NCBI RefSeq assembly: GCF_013280595.1
Contig: NZ_JAAATY010000022.1
Span: 97,111-161,110 of the forward strand
From: Kibdelosporangium persicum
GTDB taxonomy: Bacteria; Actinomycetota; Actinomycetes; Mycobacteriales; Pseudonocardiaceae
Direction of reading: 5' to 3'
Length of the DNA stretch: 64,000 bases
Shown here piece by piece: positions 51,013-62,117 of this stretch (positions are counted from its first letter, which is position 1; each line of letters begins with the position of its first letter). The notes under the pieces were generated by a model, which worked only from the letters and a program-made list of their open reading frames with translations, was not told where the DNA came from and did no database searches. The position numbers and the translations under genes were made by a program.

Positions 51013-51158
51013 ACCACTATCTCCCTGAAATACGACCCGGGTCCTCACAGCGATGACCCGCGGCCAGCATCCATACTGCCATCAGTTGGCCTGGCTGGCA
51101 TAGCGGACCGGGCCAACTGATCGAAAAAGCATCGCTGACCTGCGGTGTAGGAAAACCC

Positions 51159-52043
51159 CTATCGGGCCTTGACGGCGAGCGCCGCCGCAGCACGGCGTTG
51201 TCTCAGGCCGTCGAACGTCAGCAGCGCGAGCGCCAGCCACACCAGTCCAAAGCCGAGCAACCGGGCCGGTGGCATGGCCTCGCCGAAGACCGTGATGCCG
51301 AGGGCGAACTGCAGGACCGGGGTGATGTACTGGAGCAGGCCCATCATCGTCAGCGGCAGCCGCCGCGCCGCGCCCGCGTACAACAGCAACGGGATTCCGG
51401 TGACCGGGCCCGCCAGCACCAGCAGGACGGTGTGCCAGACGGAGCCGGACGTGAACGTGCTGCCGTCCGGACCGGCGAAGAACCACGTGTATACCAACGC
51501 GATGGGCGTGAGCAGCAGAGTTTCCACGGTGACGCCCTCGGTCGCCGGCACCGTGACGGACTTCTTGAGCAAGCCGTACGTTCCGAACGCCACTGCCAGG
51601 GTGATCGCGATCCACGGGAACCGTCCATACTCGACAGTGAGGACCACGCCCGCGGCCGCGCCGATGCCGACCGCCGCCCACTGCGGGCCCCGTAACCGCT
51701 CCCGCAGCACAGTCACGCCGAGCACTACGGTGAGCAACGGGTTCAGGAAGTAACCGAGTGAGGTTTCAACCACCTGGTTGGTCTGCACGCCGTAGACGTA
51801 GACCAGCCAGTTCACCGCGATGACGACCGCGGCGAGGACGAGTTTCGGCTGGAACGCGGCACGCAGCCCGCGCAGGCGCCGCAACGCGGCGAGCAGGAGC
51901 ACGCCGAAGACCGCCGTCCACACGCAGCGGTGCACCAGTACCTCGATGGCGCCCGCGGGTTCGAGTGCGGCGAAGTAGAGCGGGAACAGCCCCCACAGCG
52001 CGTACGCGGCGATCGCGTAGCCAAGGCCTTGACGGATCTCCAC
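51159..52043 (-). CDS. rarD: RarD protein (EamA/DMT superfamily)
   Basis: 294 residues from GTG 52043, matching the usual RarD length; a longer frame to 52178 adds a non-family stretch. Ten hydrophobic segments with GLGYAIAAYALWGLFPLYF at the start, LVHRCVWTAVFGVLL, NWLVYVYGVQTNQVVETSLGYF region (residues about 98-119) and LLQYITPVLQFALG fit RarD closely. RarD-type proteins are inner-membrane exporters of the drug/metabolite transporter superfamily, and their natural substrate is uncertain. It is a single-gene unit, divergent from the HAD-like gene. Confidence 0.85.
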   Translation of the reverse strand: MEIRQGLGYAIAAYALWGLFPLYFAALEPAGAIEVLVHRCVWTAVFGVLLLAALRRLRGLRAAFQPKLVLAAVVIAVNWLVYVYGVQTNQVVETSLGYFLNPLLTVVLGVTVLRERLRGPQWAAVGIGAAAGVVLTVEYGRFPWIAITLAVAFGTYGLLKKSVTVPATEGVTVETLLLTPIALVYTWFFAGPDGSTFTSGSVWHTVLLVLAGPVTGIPLLLYAGAARRLPLTMMGLLQYITPVLQFALGITVFGEAMPPARLLGFGLVWLALALLTFDGLRQRRAAAALAVKAR

Positions 52044-52603
52044 CGGGTCAGTGTCCCCCGGCCGGGTGCCGTACGACGAATCGTCCAGGCCCGCGCCGTT
52101 TCGCGGGAAAGGAGCTCGCCGTCCCTCGCCGGCGAATCGAAAACAATAACAGTGAACCGGTCGAGACGTACCCCACACATGGGTATAAATCCGTCTTCAT
52201 GCGCCGGTGGATCGTACGGGTATGCGACCAACCGGCGTATGCCGCATGCGTCCGCATGACTTCGAGTACGTCCACCGAGGCCGAGGTGATCCAGCGCACG
52301 GGAATTCATGCAGCGCAGCTATAGAGGGTGGATCCGAGCGGCTCGGCCACAGCCGCGTCATCTGGTGACGCCGGGTGCGACCACCGGCACGCCGAGCGTT
52401 GCGGCAGCTCACAAGCCTCGTCGACGATCTCCGGCCGGCGTGCCGCGACCCCGGTCGACCGCAGCTCCGCGATCCTCCACTTCGGACGCCCGCACACAGT
52501 ATGCGAAAGTAGGGTATTCACCCGGCCGGTTCCTTGTATGCTCCTCTACTGAGAGTAACGTCTCCTCCAGTGTCCCGGTTCAGCGAAGAAGCCGAATAGT
52601 CAA
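52044..52603. other. 560-base intergenic region, no gene seen
   Basis: It separates divergent rarD and HAD-like genes and is less GC-rich than its surroundings, as promoter DNA often is. Short frames on both strands show no domain or coding pattern. I see no RNA gene or family repeat. Confidence 0.5.
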
Positions 52604-53332
52604 ATGCCCACGCTCGCCGACATGTACGACGGATTTCTGTTCGAACTGGAAGGGATACTGGATCCGCACACACAGGCAATCCCTTTCACGTCCGAAACGG
52701 TCGATCATCTGTCTCCGACGGCTTTCGTCAGCGCCACCCGGTCCGCCGCCGCGGTGGCGTCGTTGCTGAGCGGGCTGGGCGTCGACACCCGCCAGGCCCA
52801 GGTCGTGACGCGGTCGCAAGCGGCGGCGCGACTGCTGCCCGGCCTGGTTCCCGCCCAGCGGGACGAGTTCGTCCTCGGCACCGCGGCGGTTGCCGGGGAC
52901 GAGCCGTCCCACCCGGTGCTGCTGCGCGAGGCGATCCGGCGCACGGGCGCGCGGTATCCGCTCGCGATCAGCCAGTCGCTCGACTTCGTCGCGGCCGCGC
53001 GGCTGATCCGGATCCCCAGCGTGCTGGTGCTGAACGCGTCGACCGACCTGCGCTCGCTGCTGCGCACGTCACCGGACCGGCGGCCGACGTTCGTGGCGAC
53101 CGACCTGCGGGACCTGTTCCGTCTCCAGCCGATCGTGGACGGCGACGCGCGCTACTGGGAGTGCGAAGGCTGGACGGCCACCGTGACCAACGGCAGGCTA
53201 CGGCTGTATCCAGGCCCGCTCTCGACGCTCGCCGCCGGCGCGCGTGTGCTGTGCGCGGCGGCCTGGAACCACCGAGGACCGGACCTGGACATCGAGTCGG
53301 CCGTCCGGTTGCTCACTTCCCTTGCTGTGTGA
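52604..53332 (+). CDS. HAD-superfamily protein with substituted catalytic aspartates
   Basis: 242 residues. The start YDGFLFELEGILDP aligns with the NagD/PGPase-type HAD opening (YDGFLFDLDGVL), but both active-site aspartates of DxD are Glu (ELE). Later regions (SLDFVAAARLIRIPSVLVLN, FVATDLRDLF) keep the general shape of the fold. The substitution should disable normal phosphatase chemistry, so the protein may be a regulator or binding protein. ATG 52604 lies at the edge of a gene-poor region. It converges with a lipoprotein gene, overlapping it by 20 bases. Confidence 0.6.
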   Translation: MPTLADMYDGFLFELEGILDPHTQAIPFTSETVDHLSPTAFVSATRSAAAVASLLSGLGVDTRQAQVVTRSQAAARLLPGLVPAQRDEFVLGTAAVAGDEPSHPVLLREAIRRTGARYPLAISQSLDFVAAARLIRIPSVLVLNASTDLRSLLRTSPDRRPTFVATDLRDLFRLQPIVDGDARYWECEGWTATVTNGRLRLYPGPLSTLAAGARVLCAAAWNHRGPDLDIESAVRLLTSLAV

Positions 53333-53732
53333 ACACCACGAAGCTGTCCTCGTCGTCGCACAGCACCAGCCGGACGTCGCCTCGCAGCCCGCTCGGGCTC
53401 TCGTAGGTCAGCGTCGAACCGTTGTCGCCCTTCGCCGACCAGCCACGGGCGCTGACCGCCCGGGCGATGCCCTGCTTGACCACCTCGGGCTCGTCGTCCA
53501 GGACCGCGGCGACCTCCACGGTGTCCCCGGTCTGCTTGCCTCTCGGGTCCTGCACGCTGTCGTCCGGCAACGGCGGCACCGGATCGGGCTTGAACTCCTC
53601 CACCGGCAGGCCCGTCGCCATGACGTCCTTGGCCCCCTGGCACTTCTGTGTCTTGTCCGGATCGCGCACCGGCGCCGAGCACCCAGCCAGCACCACTGCG
53701 AGCACGATCCCCAGTAACCACCCTCGGCTCAC
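53313..53732 (-). CDS. Predicted lipoprotein, unknown function
   Basis: 139 residues. MSRGWLLGIVLAVVLAGCSAP gives a lipoprotein signal with Cys about residue 18. The mature chain is acidic, with a proline-rich hinge (PDPVPPLPDD) and an alpha/beta C-terminal part (DVRLVLCDDEDSFVVFTQQ). No family is recognised. It is a monocistronic gene convergent with the HAD-like gene, and the outside of the cytoplasmic membrane is the expected location. Confidence 0.65.
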   Translation of the reverse strand: MSRGWLLGIVLAVVLAGCSAPVRDPDKTQKCQGAKDVMATGLPVEEFKPDPVPPLPDDSVQDPRGKQTGDTVEVAAVLDDEPEVVKQGIARAVSARGWSAKGDNGSTLTYESPSGLRGDVRLVLCDDEDSFVVFTQQGK

Positions 53733-53777
53733 GGGCCGACCTTATCCGGATGATCAAGCCCGTGCCGGCGTTTCCGA

Positions 53778-54788
53778 TCACCTCGATGCGGACGAATCGG
53801 GCAACTTTCCCTTATTTGCCACCTGATCCAAAGGTCTACAAAGGATCAGGTTGGGTACAACGTCAACCCTGTCGAAGGCGCCACTTGCTGTGGCATAGAC
53901 GCAACCCATCCCGCACGAAGTGATGAAGTCGACAAGGTCGTCCGACGGCCGCTCTGGTAGCAGGATCGTCATCTGCTGCAACCTCACATCGATGTGTCGG
54001 CGGTAGTCCAGAAGTTGCCCGACGGCCATCCGAATGTCGTCGCGCTCAGCCGCCCCCTTCGCTTCGTAAAGCTCCCCATCAGTAATGTCGTAGATGTCCG
54101 TGTACAGCGGGCGAAGATCGCCTGGAGGCCGCAGGCACAACCGCCCAACGGCGTGCTGTTGCGCTTCTAGCCAAGCCTGATAGCGACTGGTCAAGTCAGC
54201 TTCGCGCCGTTGCGCACTGCCGCGTTCACGTGGCGAAACGTCAAATTTCTTGACATTCGCCCGTTCAACAGGCACGACACTGCACTCAGCGGTCGGGGAG
54301 ATGTCGTCCGTCGCCGCCTTGTCGCCATCTCGGCGTTCCACCCTCCCCAAGGGCTTCAGCCGGAACACGATGGCACTACGCATCTTCTTGGTCTTGTCTG
54401 GGCAATCCGCGCGGACGTAAGGACGATCTTTGTCGAGCTCGAACGCGCCGACGTAGTAGTGGACCTTGCCGCCAGGCTTGAGTTTGCGGCCAGTTGTCCG
54501 GAACAAGCGCAAGGTACGACCGGCCTCAACGTGGTCACGGATGGACCTGTTGCCCCCAGTGAACTCCTGGCGACCGGCGCCTTCTCCGGTGTAGAGGTAC
54601 ACATCCCCATCTTCTGACCAGCCGTCGAACGTATAGCCGTGCTTCTCAGCCTCAATGGGATCCGAGTAGACCAACACGTTCGGTGTGCTCTTCGATGGCT
54701 CGATGCCGCCGAACTTGGATCCGCCGTAGAGGTCCGAGATCTCGGCCCGTGTCACCTCGGCGCCAACCGCAGTACTCCACCTCACCAC
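53778..54788 (-). CDS. Probable modification-dependent (type IV) restriction enzyme: ScoMcrA-like SRA plus PD-(D/E)xK nuclease
   Basis: 336 residues. The N-terminal ~115 residues resemble the SRA-type domain of ScoMcrA from Streptomyces (YGGSKFGGIEPSKSTPNVLV, HGYTFDGWSEDGDVYLYTGE and GNRSI), which binds modified cytosine. The C-terminal half has DIYDITDGELYEAKGAA near residue 245, read as a PD-(D/E)xK core (Asp, then E-A-K). Such an enzyme would cut foreign DNA carrying modified bases. Codon use is less GC-biased than in its neighbours, suggesting recent transfer. No methylase is adjacent, as expected for type IV. Start at GTG 54788 lacks a clear ribosome site. Confidence 0.65.
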   Translation of the reverse strand: MVRWSTAVGAEVTRAEISDLYGGSKFGGIEPSKSTPNVLVYSDPIEAEKHGYTFDGWSEDGDVYLYTGEGAGRQEFTGGNRSIRDHVEAGRTLRLFRTTGRKLKPGGKVHYYVGAFELDKDRPYVRADCPDKTKKMRSAIVFRLKPLGRVERRDGDKAATDDISPTAECSVVPVERANVKKFDVSPRERGSAQRREADLTSRYQAWLEAQQHAVGRLCLRPPGDLRPLYTDIYDITDGELYEAKGAAERDDIRMAVGQLLDYRRHIDVRLQQMTILLPERPSDDLVDFITSCGMGCVYATASGAFDRVDVVPNLILCRPLDQVANKGKLPDSSASR

Positions 54789-54851
54789 GGAGAGACACGA
54801 TATCGCTCAATGGGGTGACACTCGACAGGGCGGACCGGCGAGATCGCCCAC

Positions 54852-55769
54852 TCAGAGTGCGCAGTGCAGTGGGCCGCCGTTGTACGTCATGGCGTCGGTC
54901 ATCGCGGCCAGCAGGTTCATCTCGGTGTTGGTGGCCTCGGCGTACGCGCGGTGCAGGTTGAGCACGATGCGTTCGGCGTCAGGCAGGCTGGCGAACTCGC
55001 CGAGGTCGCAGTCCCTGGCGGCGTCCAGTGGCGTCCAGCCACGGTCGAGGCCCGCGGCCGCGGTGGCCTGCACCAGTTTGTAGTACCGGGCGTGGGCGTC
55101 GAGGACTTGGGTGAAGTCCGCGCCTGCGAGCAGCGGGCCGTGGCCGGGCACGATGTGGGACGCCTCGAACGTGCGCAGCCATTCGATGGACCGCTGCGCT
55201 CCGGTCAACGAGCCCATGAAGATCAGTGGCGTCACCTGGTTGAAGATCAGGTCGCCGGTGAAGAGCACCTGGGCTGACGGCACCCACGCGACCGCGTCGC
55301 CTGGGGTGTGCGCGCTGTAGCCGGGGTGTTCGAGCATGACGGCGGTGCCGCCCGCGTACAGCGTGAGTGACGAGTCGAAGGTCACGGTGGCCGCGCGGAT
55401 GTCGGCGATCTCCCAGTTCGGCGCCGGGTCCCACACCGGGGGCGTGTGCTTCAGGATGAAGTCGGCGAGCAGGCCCTCACGGGTCTTGGTCTGCGAGACG
55501 ATCGTCGTCGACGCGGGCAGCAGGGCGTTGCCGTACGTGTGGTCGCCGTGCAGGTGCGTGTTCACGGCCAGATCGATCGACGCACCGTTGGTCGCGGCGG
55601 CGACGGCGTCCAGGAACAAGGTGGTGCGGCGGCGCGTCGCGCATGTGTCGACGACGATGACCGACGAGCCGTCGTGGATCACGCCCGCGTTGTTCAGCCA
55701 CCACGAGCCGTCGGGTTGAACCCACGCGTGGACGCCGGGAGCCACCTCGTGCAGTGCCGGTTCGCTCAT
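54852..55769 (-). CDS. Metallo-beta-lactamase-fold hydrolase
   Basis: 305 residues. The zinc-binding HLHGDHTYGN is near residue 72, the Asp region GDLIFNQ near residue 170, and VPGHGPL near residue 207, which together make the MBL metal site. The order fits class-B-like hydrolases acting on lactones, thioesters or similar bonds. No signal peptide is seen. It starts just before the stop of the PHP-UvrD gene on the same strand, 11 bases downstream of it, so the two may be co-transcribed. Confidence 0.85.
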   Translation of the reverse strand: MSEPALHEVAPGVHAWVQPDGSWWLNNAGVIHDGSSVIVVDTCATRRRTTLFLDAVAAATNGASIDLAVNTHLHGDHTYGNALLPASTTIVSQTKTREGLLADFILKHTPPVWDPAPNWEIADIRAATVTFDSSLTLYAGGTAVMLEHPGYSAHTPGDAVAWVPSAQVLFTGDLIFNQVTPLIFMGSLTGAQRSIEWLRTFEASHIVPGHGPLLAGADFTQVLDAHARYYKLVQATAAAGLDRGWTPLDAARDCDLGEFASLPDAERIVLNLHRAYAEATNTEMNLLAAMTDAMTYNGGPLHCAL

Positions 55770-55780
55770 GCCTGAAGAAC

Positions 55781-58840
<3,060 letters not shown>

Positions 58841-58942
58841 CGCCGGATACTGCCATGAGCGCGGCAAAAACCCACGGAGGGGCGGCCGCACGGCACGCCG
58901 GACGCCCGGATGATCATGCCGGTTCCACGTGGATCAGCGGAT

Positions 58943-58987
58943 ATCCACCGATCAGCCGACCGGTCGGTGGATGCGGCGGTACCGCCG
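58943..58987. promoter_or_regulatory. Two inverted repeats upstream of the GH29 gene
   Basis: ATCCACCGA/TCGGTGGAT with a 12-base centre (58943-58972) and CGGCGGTACCGCCG (58974-58987). Both lie in the 166-base region shared with the divergent PHP-UvrD gene. They are operator candidates; no regulator is adjacent. Confidence 0.4.
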
Positions 58988-59006
58988 ATCCGGTGACGAT
59001 CGAGGC

Positions 59007-60416
59007 ATGATCAGCCGTCGCACACTGCTCGGGGCAGCCTCAGCCGGAGCGTTCACCCTCGCCGCCGGCCGCGCCGCCGCGGCGGACCCACGGCGAAGGC
59101 CCCTGCCGCCCTGGTTCGACGAGGTCAAGCTGGGCGTTTTCGTCCACTGGAACGCGGCGGCCATCCCGGCGTTCGCACCCGTGCACCTGCTGCGCGATCT
59201 CGCTCCGCCCAGTGACCCGGACCTGCCGCTGTGGCAACAGCAACAGATCTGGCGCACCCTGCCTTACGCGGAGATGTACCAGAACACGATGGCCGTCCCA
59301 GGCAGCGAAACAAGCCGCTACCACGCCGAACGGTACGGCGACGTGCCCTACGACGGCTTCGTGGAGCAGTTCCGCGACAGGATGATCCCGGCGTGGGACC
59401 CGCGCCCGTGGGCGGAGTTGTTCGAGCAGGCGGGTGCCGGTTATGTGGTGCTGACCACGAAGACCGAGGACGGGTTCCTGCTCTGGCCGAGCGCGCACAC
59501 CAACCCGGGCAAGCGCGGCTGGCAGTCGGCCCGGGACGTGGTCGGCGAACTGGCGAACGCGGTGCGTGCCCGCGGCATGCGGTTCGGCACGTACTACTCG
59601 GAGGGAATGGACTGGACCTTCGGTGGGCTGCCGATCACGGACAACACCAAGCTGGTCGAAGCGCTCCCGCGAGGCGAACGGTACGCGAAGTACACCGACG
59701 CGCACTGGCGCGAACTGGTGGCACGTTACCGGCCGAGCGTGCTGTGGAACGACTACGGCTTCCTGCCGAACCTCGACGCCGAAGCGCTGTTCGAGACGTA
59801 CTACGCCGCCGTGCCGGACGGAGTCGTCAACGACCGGTTCGACATGGGCCGCCCACTGCCCGCGGACTTCGTCACGTTGGAGTACGCCGAGACGACCGGC
59901 CCGGCGGACCGCAAGTGGGAGGCGTGCCGGGGCATCGGGACGTCGTTCGGCTACAACCGGTTGGAGTCCGACGCGAGTTGTCTCAGCGAGACAGGGCTCG
60001 TGCGGATGTTCGCCGACATCGTGGCGCACGGCGGGAACCTGCTGATCAACGTCGGCCCCACCGGCTCGGGGCAGATCCCGCCGGAGCAGCGGCAGCGCCT
60101 GCTGGCTTTGGGGAAGTGGTTACGAACCAACGGTGACGCGATCTACCGGACACGGCCTTGGGAACGTGCCAAGGGAATCACCACGATGGGCCAGCAGATC
60201 CGTTACACGGCTTCGGAGACGTCGATCAACGCGATCGTGTTCGACACGCCCGGGCCGGTGGTCGAGATCGACATGCACCCGGCCGCGAACGCACGGGTGA
60301 CGTTGGCCGGCAGCAAGGACCAGTTGCGGTGGGAGCCGACGACACACGGCGCTCGTGTCCACCTGCCCCGGGGCTCGGCGCGTCAACCGGCGTTCACCCT
60401 GCGGATTTGGCACTGA
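59007..60416 (+). CDS. Exported GH29-like alpha-L-fucosidase
   Basis: 469 residues from ATG 59007. The N-terminus MISRRTLLGAASAGAFTLAA carries a twin-arginine signal (SRRTLL), so the protein should be exported folded. WFDEVKLGVFVHWNAAAIP, YVVLTTKTEDGFLLWPS and NLLINVGPTGSGQIPPEQ are GH29 hallmarks. The nucleophile region reads SVLWNDYGF, with the Asp in the expected place. The last ~70 residues form a beta domain. It probably removes alpha-L-fucose from glycans outside the cell. Two inverted repeats precede it. Confidence 0.85.
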   Translation: MISRRTLLGAASAGAFTLAAGRAAAADPRRRPLPPWFDEVKLGVFVHWNAAAIPAFAPVHLLRDLAPPSDPDLPLWQQQQIWRTLPYAEMYQNTMAVPGSETSRYHAERYGDVPYDGFVEQFRDRMIPAWDPRPWAELFEQAGAGYVVLTTKTEDGFLLWPSAHTNPGKRGWQSARDVVGELANAVRARGMRFGTYYSEGMDWTFGGLPITDNTKLVEALPRGERYAKYTDAHWRELVARYRPSVLWNDYGFLPNLDAEALFETYYAAVPDGVVNDRFDMGRPLPADFVTLEYAETTGPADRKWEACRGIGTSFGYNRLESDASCLSETGLVRMFADIVAHGGNLLINVGPTGSGQIPPEQRQRLLALGKWLRTNGDAIYRTRPWERAKGITTMGQQIRYTASETSINAIVFDTPGPVVEIDMHPAANARVTLAGSKDQLRWEPTTHGARVHLPRGSARQPAFTLRIWH

Positions 60417-60419
60417 GTG

Positions 60420-61112
60420 TCAGCGCTCCAGGGCGTCCTCGATCCGGCTCATCACGTTGGCGAGCGGCATCCCCCGGCGCATCACCGCGACCACGACGTC
60501 GTCGACCTCTTCCGAGCGGGCCGCCGTAACACCCAGCGTCTCCCGGATGTACCGGAAAGCGCGGTCGGCTTTGCCGAGGACGTCGCCCTTCCCGCCGGCT
60601 TTCAGGTACTGCCGCAGCACGTGGTTGTGCGCGGCGACGACGGCCGATCCGGCCACCTCGGCCCATAGGGCGCCGTCGGGTTCGTCACCGACGCGGTCGA
60701 CGAGATAGCGCGTGACGGCGATGTGGTAGCTGTGCGCGCTCGCGATCTCGCGGGCCCTCAACTGGGGGAAGTCGCGCGTCAACCGGTACCGCTGTACTGC
60801 GATGACGCCTTCGTCGAGATACGCCTCCAGCACGCCGTGCACCGCCCGGCAGGCGACCGACAGCGGCGGCTCGTCGTGCGGGGCCGTGGCGAAGACCTCG
60901 GCGACGCGCAGCAGCCGGGCCTCGTGGTCCGGGAAGATCACGTCTTCCTTCGACGGGAAGTACCGGAAGAACGTCCGCCTGCCCACCCCAGCCGCCGCGG
61001 CGATCTCGTCGACGGTGGTCTCCTCATACCCCTTGGTCAGGAAAAGGTCGATCGCGGCCGCGGTCAGCGCCTCGCGGACCCGTCTCCTGCGGTCGGGCAC
61101 CCCGCTCGTCAT
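60420..61112 (-). CDS. TetR-family regulator
   Basis: 230 residues from ATG 61112; a longer frame is not used. The HTH region reads TVDEIAAAAGVGRRTFFRYF followed by PSKEDVIF, a clear TetR pattern. The C-terminal domain (RYRLTRDFPQLRAREIASAH...) fits the ligand-binding part of TetR proteins. It converges with the fucosidase gene and is divergent from a small Cys/His-rich gene. A 15-bp palindrome in the shared region is its likely operator, so it should control the small gene and itself. Confidence 0.85.
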   Translation of the reverse strand: MTSGVPDRRRRVREALTAAAIDLFLTKGYEETTVDEIAAAAGVGRRTFFRYFPSKEDVIFPDHEARLLRVAEVFATAPHDEPPLSVACRAVHGVLEAYLDEGVIAVQRYRLTRDFPQLRAREIASAHSYHIAVTRYLVDRVGDEPDGALWAEVAGSAVVAAHNHVLRQYLKAGGKGDVLGKADRAFRYIRETLGVTAARSEEVDDVVVAVMRRGMPLANVMSRIEDALER

Positions 61113-61143
61113 GACCGAAAAAGTAGCACGGGGTGTTGCGCGA

Positions 61144-61158
61144 TGGCACTGAGTGCCA
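61144..61158. promoter_or_regulatory. TetR operator candidate TGGCACTGAGTGCCA
   Basis: A perfect 15-bp palindrome (TGGCACT-G-AGTGCCA) between the divergent TetR and small Cys/His-rich genes, about 30 bases from each start codon. Confidence 0.65.
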
Positions 61159-61195
61159 TTAGTGTGTTGAGTCACGCTCACCAACGGAGGTCGCG

Positions 61196-61417
61196 ATGAA
61201 CCCCAGCACCGCTTGCCTGTGCGTTTGCGCCCCAGCCGGTCACCACCACAGCACGTGCCAGTCCACTGCCGAACCCGGGCTGAGCGTGGCCTTGAGCCAG
61301 TCGGTGACCAGGCCCATCCGGGTGCCGGCCTGCCGCCCCTGCTACGAGGCGGTCCGGCGCGCACTCTGGGCGGGCGTCGGCCTGCGGCTGCACCCCGCCA
61401 CCGCCGCCACCGCCTGA
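61196..61417 (+). CDS. 73-residue Cys/His-rich small protein, unknown
   Basis: ATG 61196 with CGGAGGTCGCG upstream, a strong ribosome site. The sequence has CLCVCAPAGHHHSTC near the start and ACRPCYEAVRRALW near the end, giving five or more Cys and three His that could hold a metal. There is no signal peptide or membrane helix. A divergent TetR gene and a shared palindrome suggest that it is the regulated target. No family is recognised. R5 follows its stop. Confidence 0.5.
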   Translation: MNPSTACLCVCAPAGHHHSTCQSTAEPGLSVALSQSVTRPIRVPACRPCYEAVRRALWAGVGLRLHPATAATA

Positions 61418-61427
61418 ACCCCCAGCT

Positions 61428-61481
61428 CCCCCTCGTGAGTGTTTATCGGTGTTAGAACCCTGATAAACACTCACGAGGGGG
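61428..61481. repeat. Palindromic repeat R5 (54 bp), possible bidirectional terminator
   Basis: 20-bp perfect arms CCCCCTCGTGAGTGTTTATC and complement around a 14-base centre. It lies between convergent genes (the small Cys/His protein and the response regulator) and is followed by TTTTC on the plus strand, as at R3. Confidence 0.9.
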
Positions 61482-61484
61482 TTT

Positions 61485-62117
61485 TCAGAGGAGGCCGTGG
61501 TCCTTGGCGTAGAGGGCCGCCTGGGTGCGGTCGCGGAGCCCCAGCCGGCCGAGGATCCGGGAGATGTGGTTCTTGACCGTTCCCTCGCTGAGGTAGAGGC
61601 GGGTCGCGATCTCACGGTTGGTCGCACCGGACGCGATCAACCTCAGCACATCGGTTTCCCGCTCAGTCAACGCATCGACCCGATTCGGCGCCGGATGTGA
61701 GGACAACGCCGCGGCGACGTGGTGGGCCGCCGCATCATCAAGCTGCGTGACGCCCGCGTGCGCCAGCCGCACAGCCTCCGCGAGCTTGGCCGCAGGCAGG
61801 TCTTTGAGCAGGTAACCGGCCGCGCCCGCGCGCAACGCCTGCACCACGTACTCCTCGTCGTCGAACGTCGTGAGCATCACGACACGGCAGTCCGGCGCAC
61901 GTTTCCGCAGCACGGCAACAGCATCGACGCCGTCCATCTCGGGCATCCGCACGTCCATCAGCACCACGTCGGGGCACAGCGAGAGGACCTGGTCGATGGC
62001 TTGCTTGCCGTCGGCGGCCATGCCGACGACCGCGATGCCCGGCTGGATGTCGAGCAGCGAAGCGATTCCTTCGCGCACAAGCCTTTGGTCGTCGACGACG
62101 AGCACCCGGACGGTCAT
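61485..62117 (-). CDS. NarL/LuxR-type response regulator
   Basis: 210 residues. The receiver domain has VLVVDDQRLVREG, the phosphorylated Asp in DVVLMDVRMPEMDG and the switch Lys in LLKDLP. The C-terminal HTH (LTERETDVLRLIASGATNREIA then LYLSEGTVKNHIS) is of the LuxR/NarL type. Its ATG overlaps the stop of the histidine kinase gene (ATGA), so the two form a two-component pair. The genes controlled are not visible; the divergent membrane-protein gene is a candidate. Confidence 0.9.
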   Translation of the reverse strand: MTVRVLVVDDQRLVREGIASLLDIQPGIAVVGMAADGKQAIDQVLSLCPDVVLMDVRMPEMDGVDAVAVLRKRAPDCRVVMLTTFDDEEYVVQALRAGAAGYLLKDLPAAKLAEAVRLAHAGVTQLDDAAAHHVAAALSSHPAPNRVDALTERETDVLRLIASGATNREIATRLYLSEGTVKNHISRILGRLGLRDRTQAALYAKDHGLL

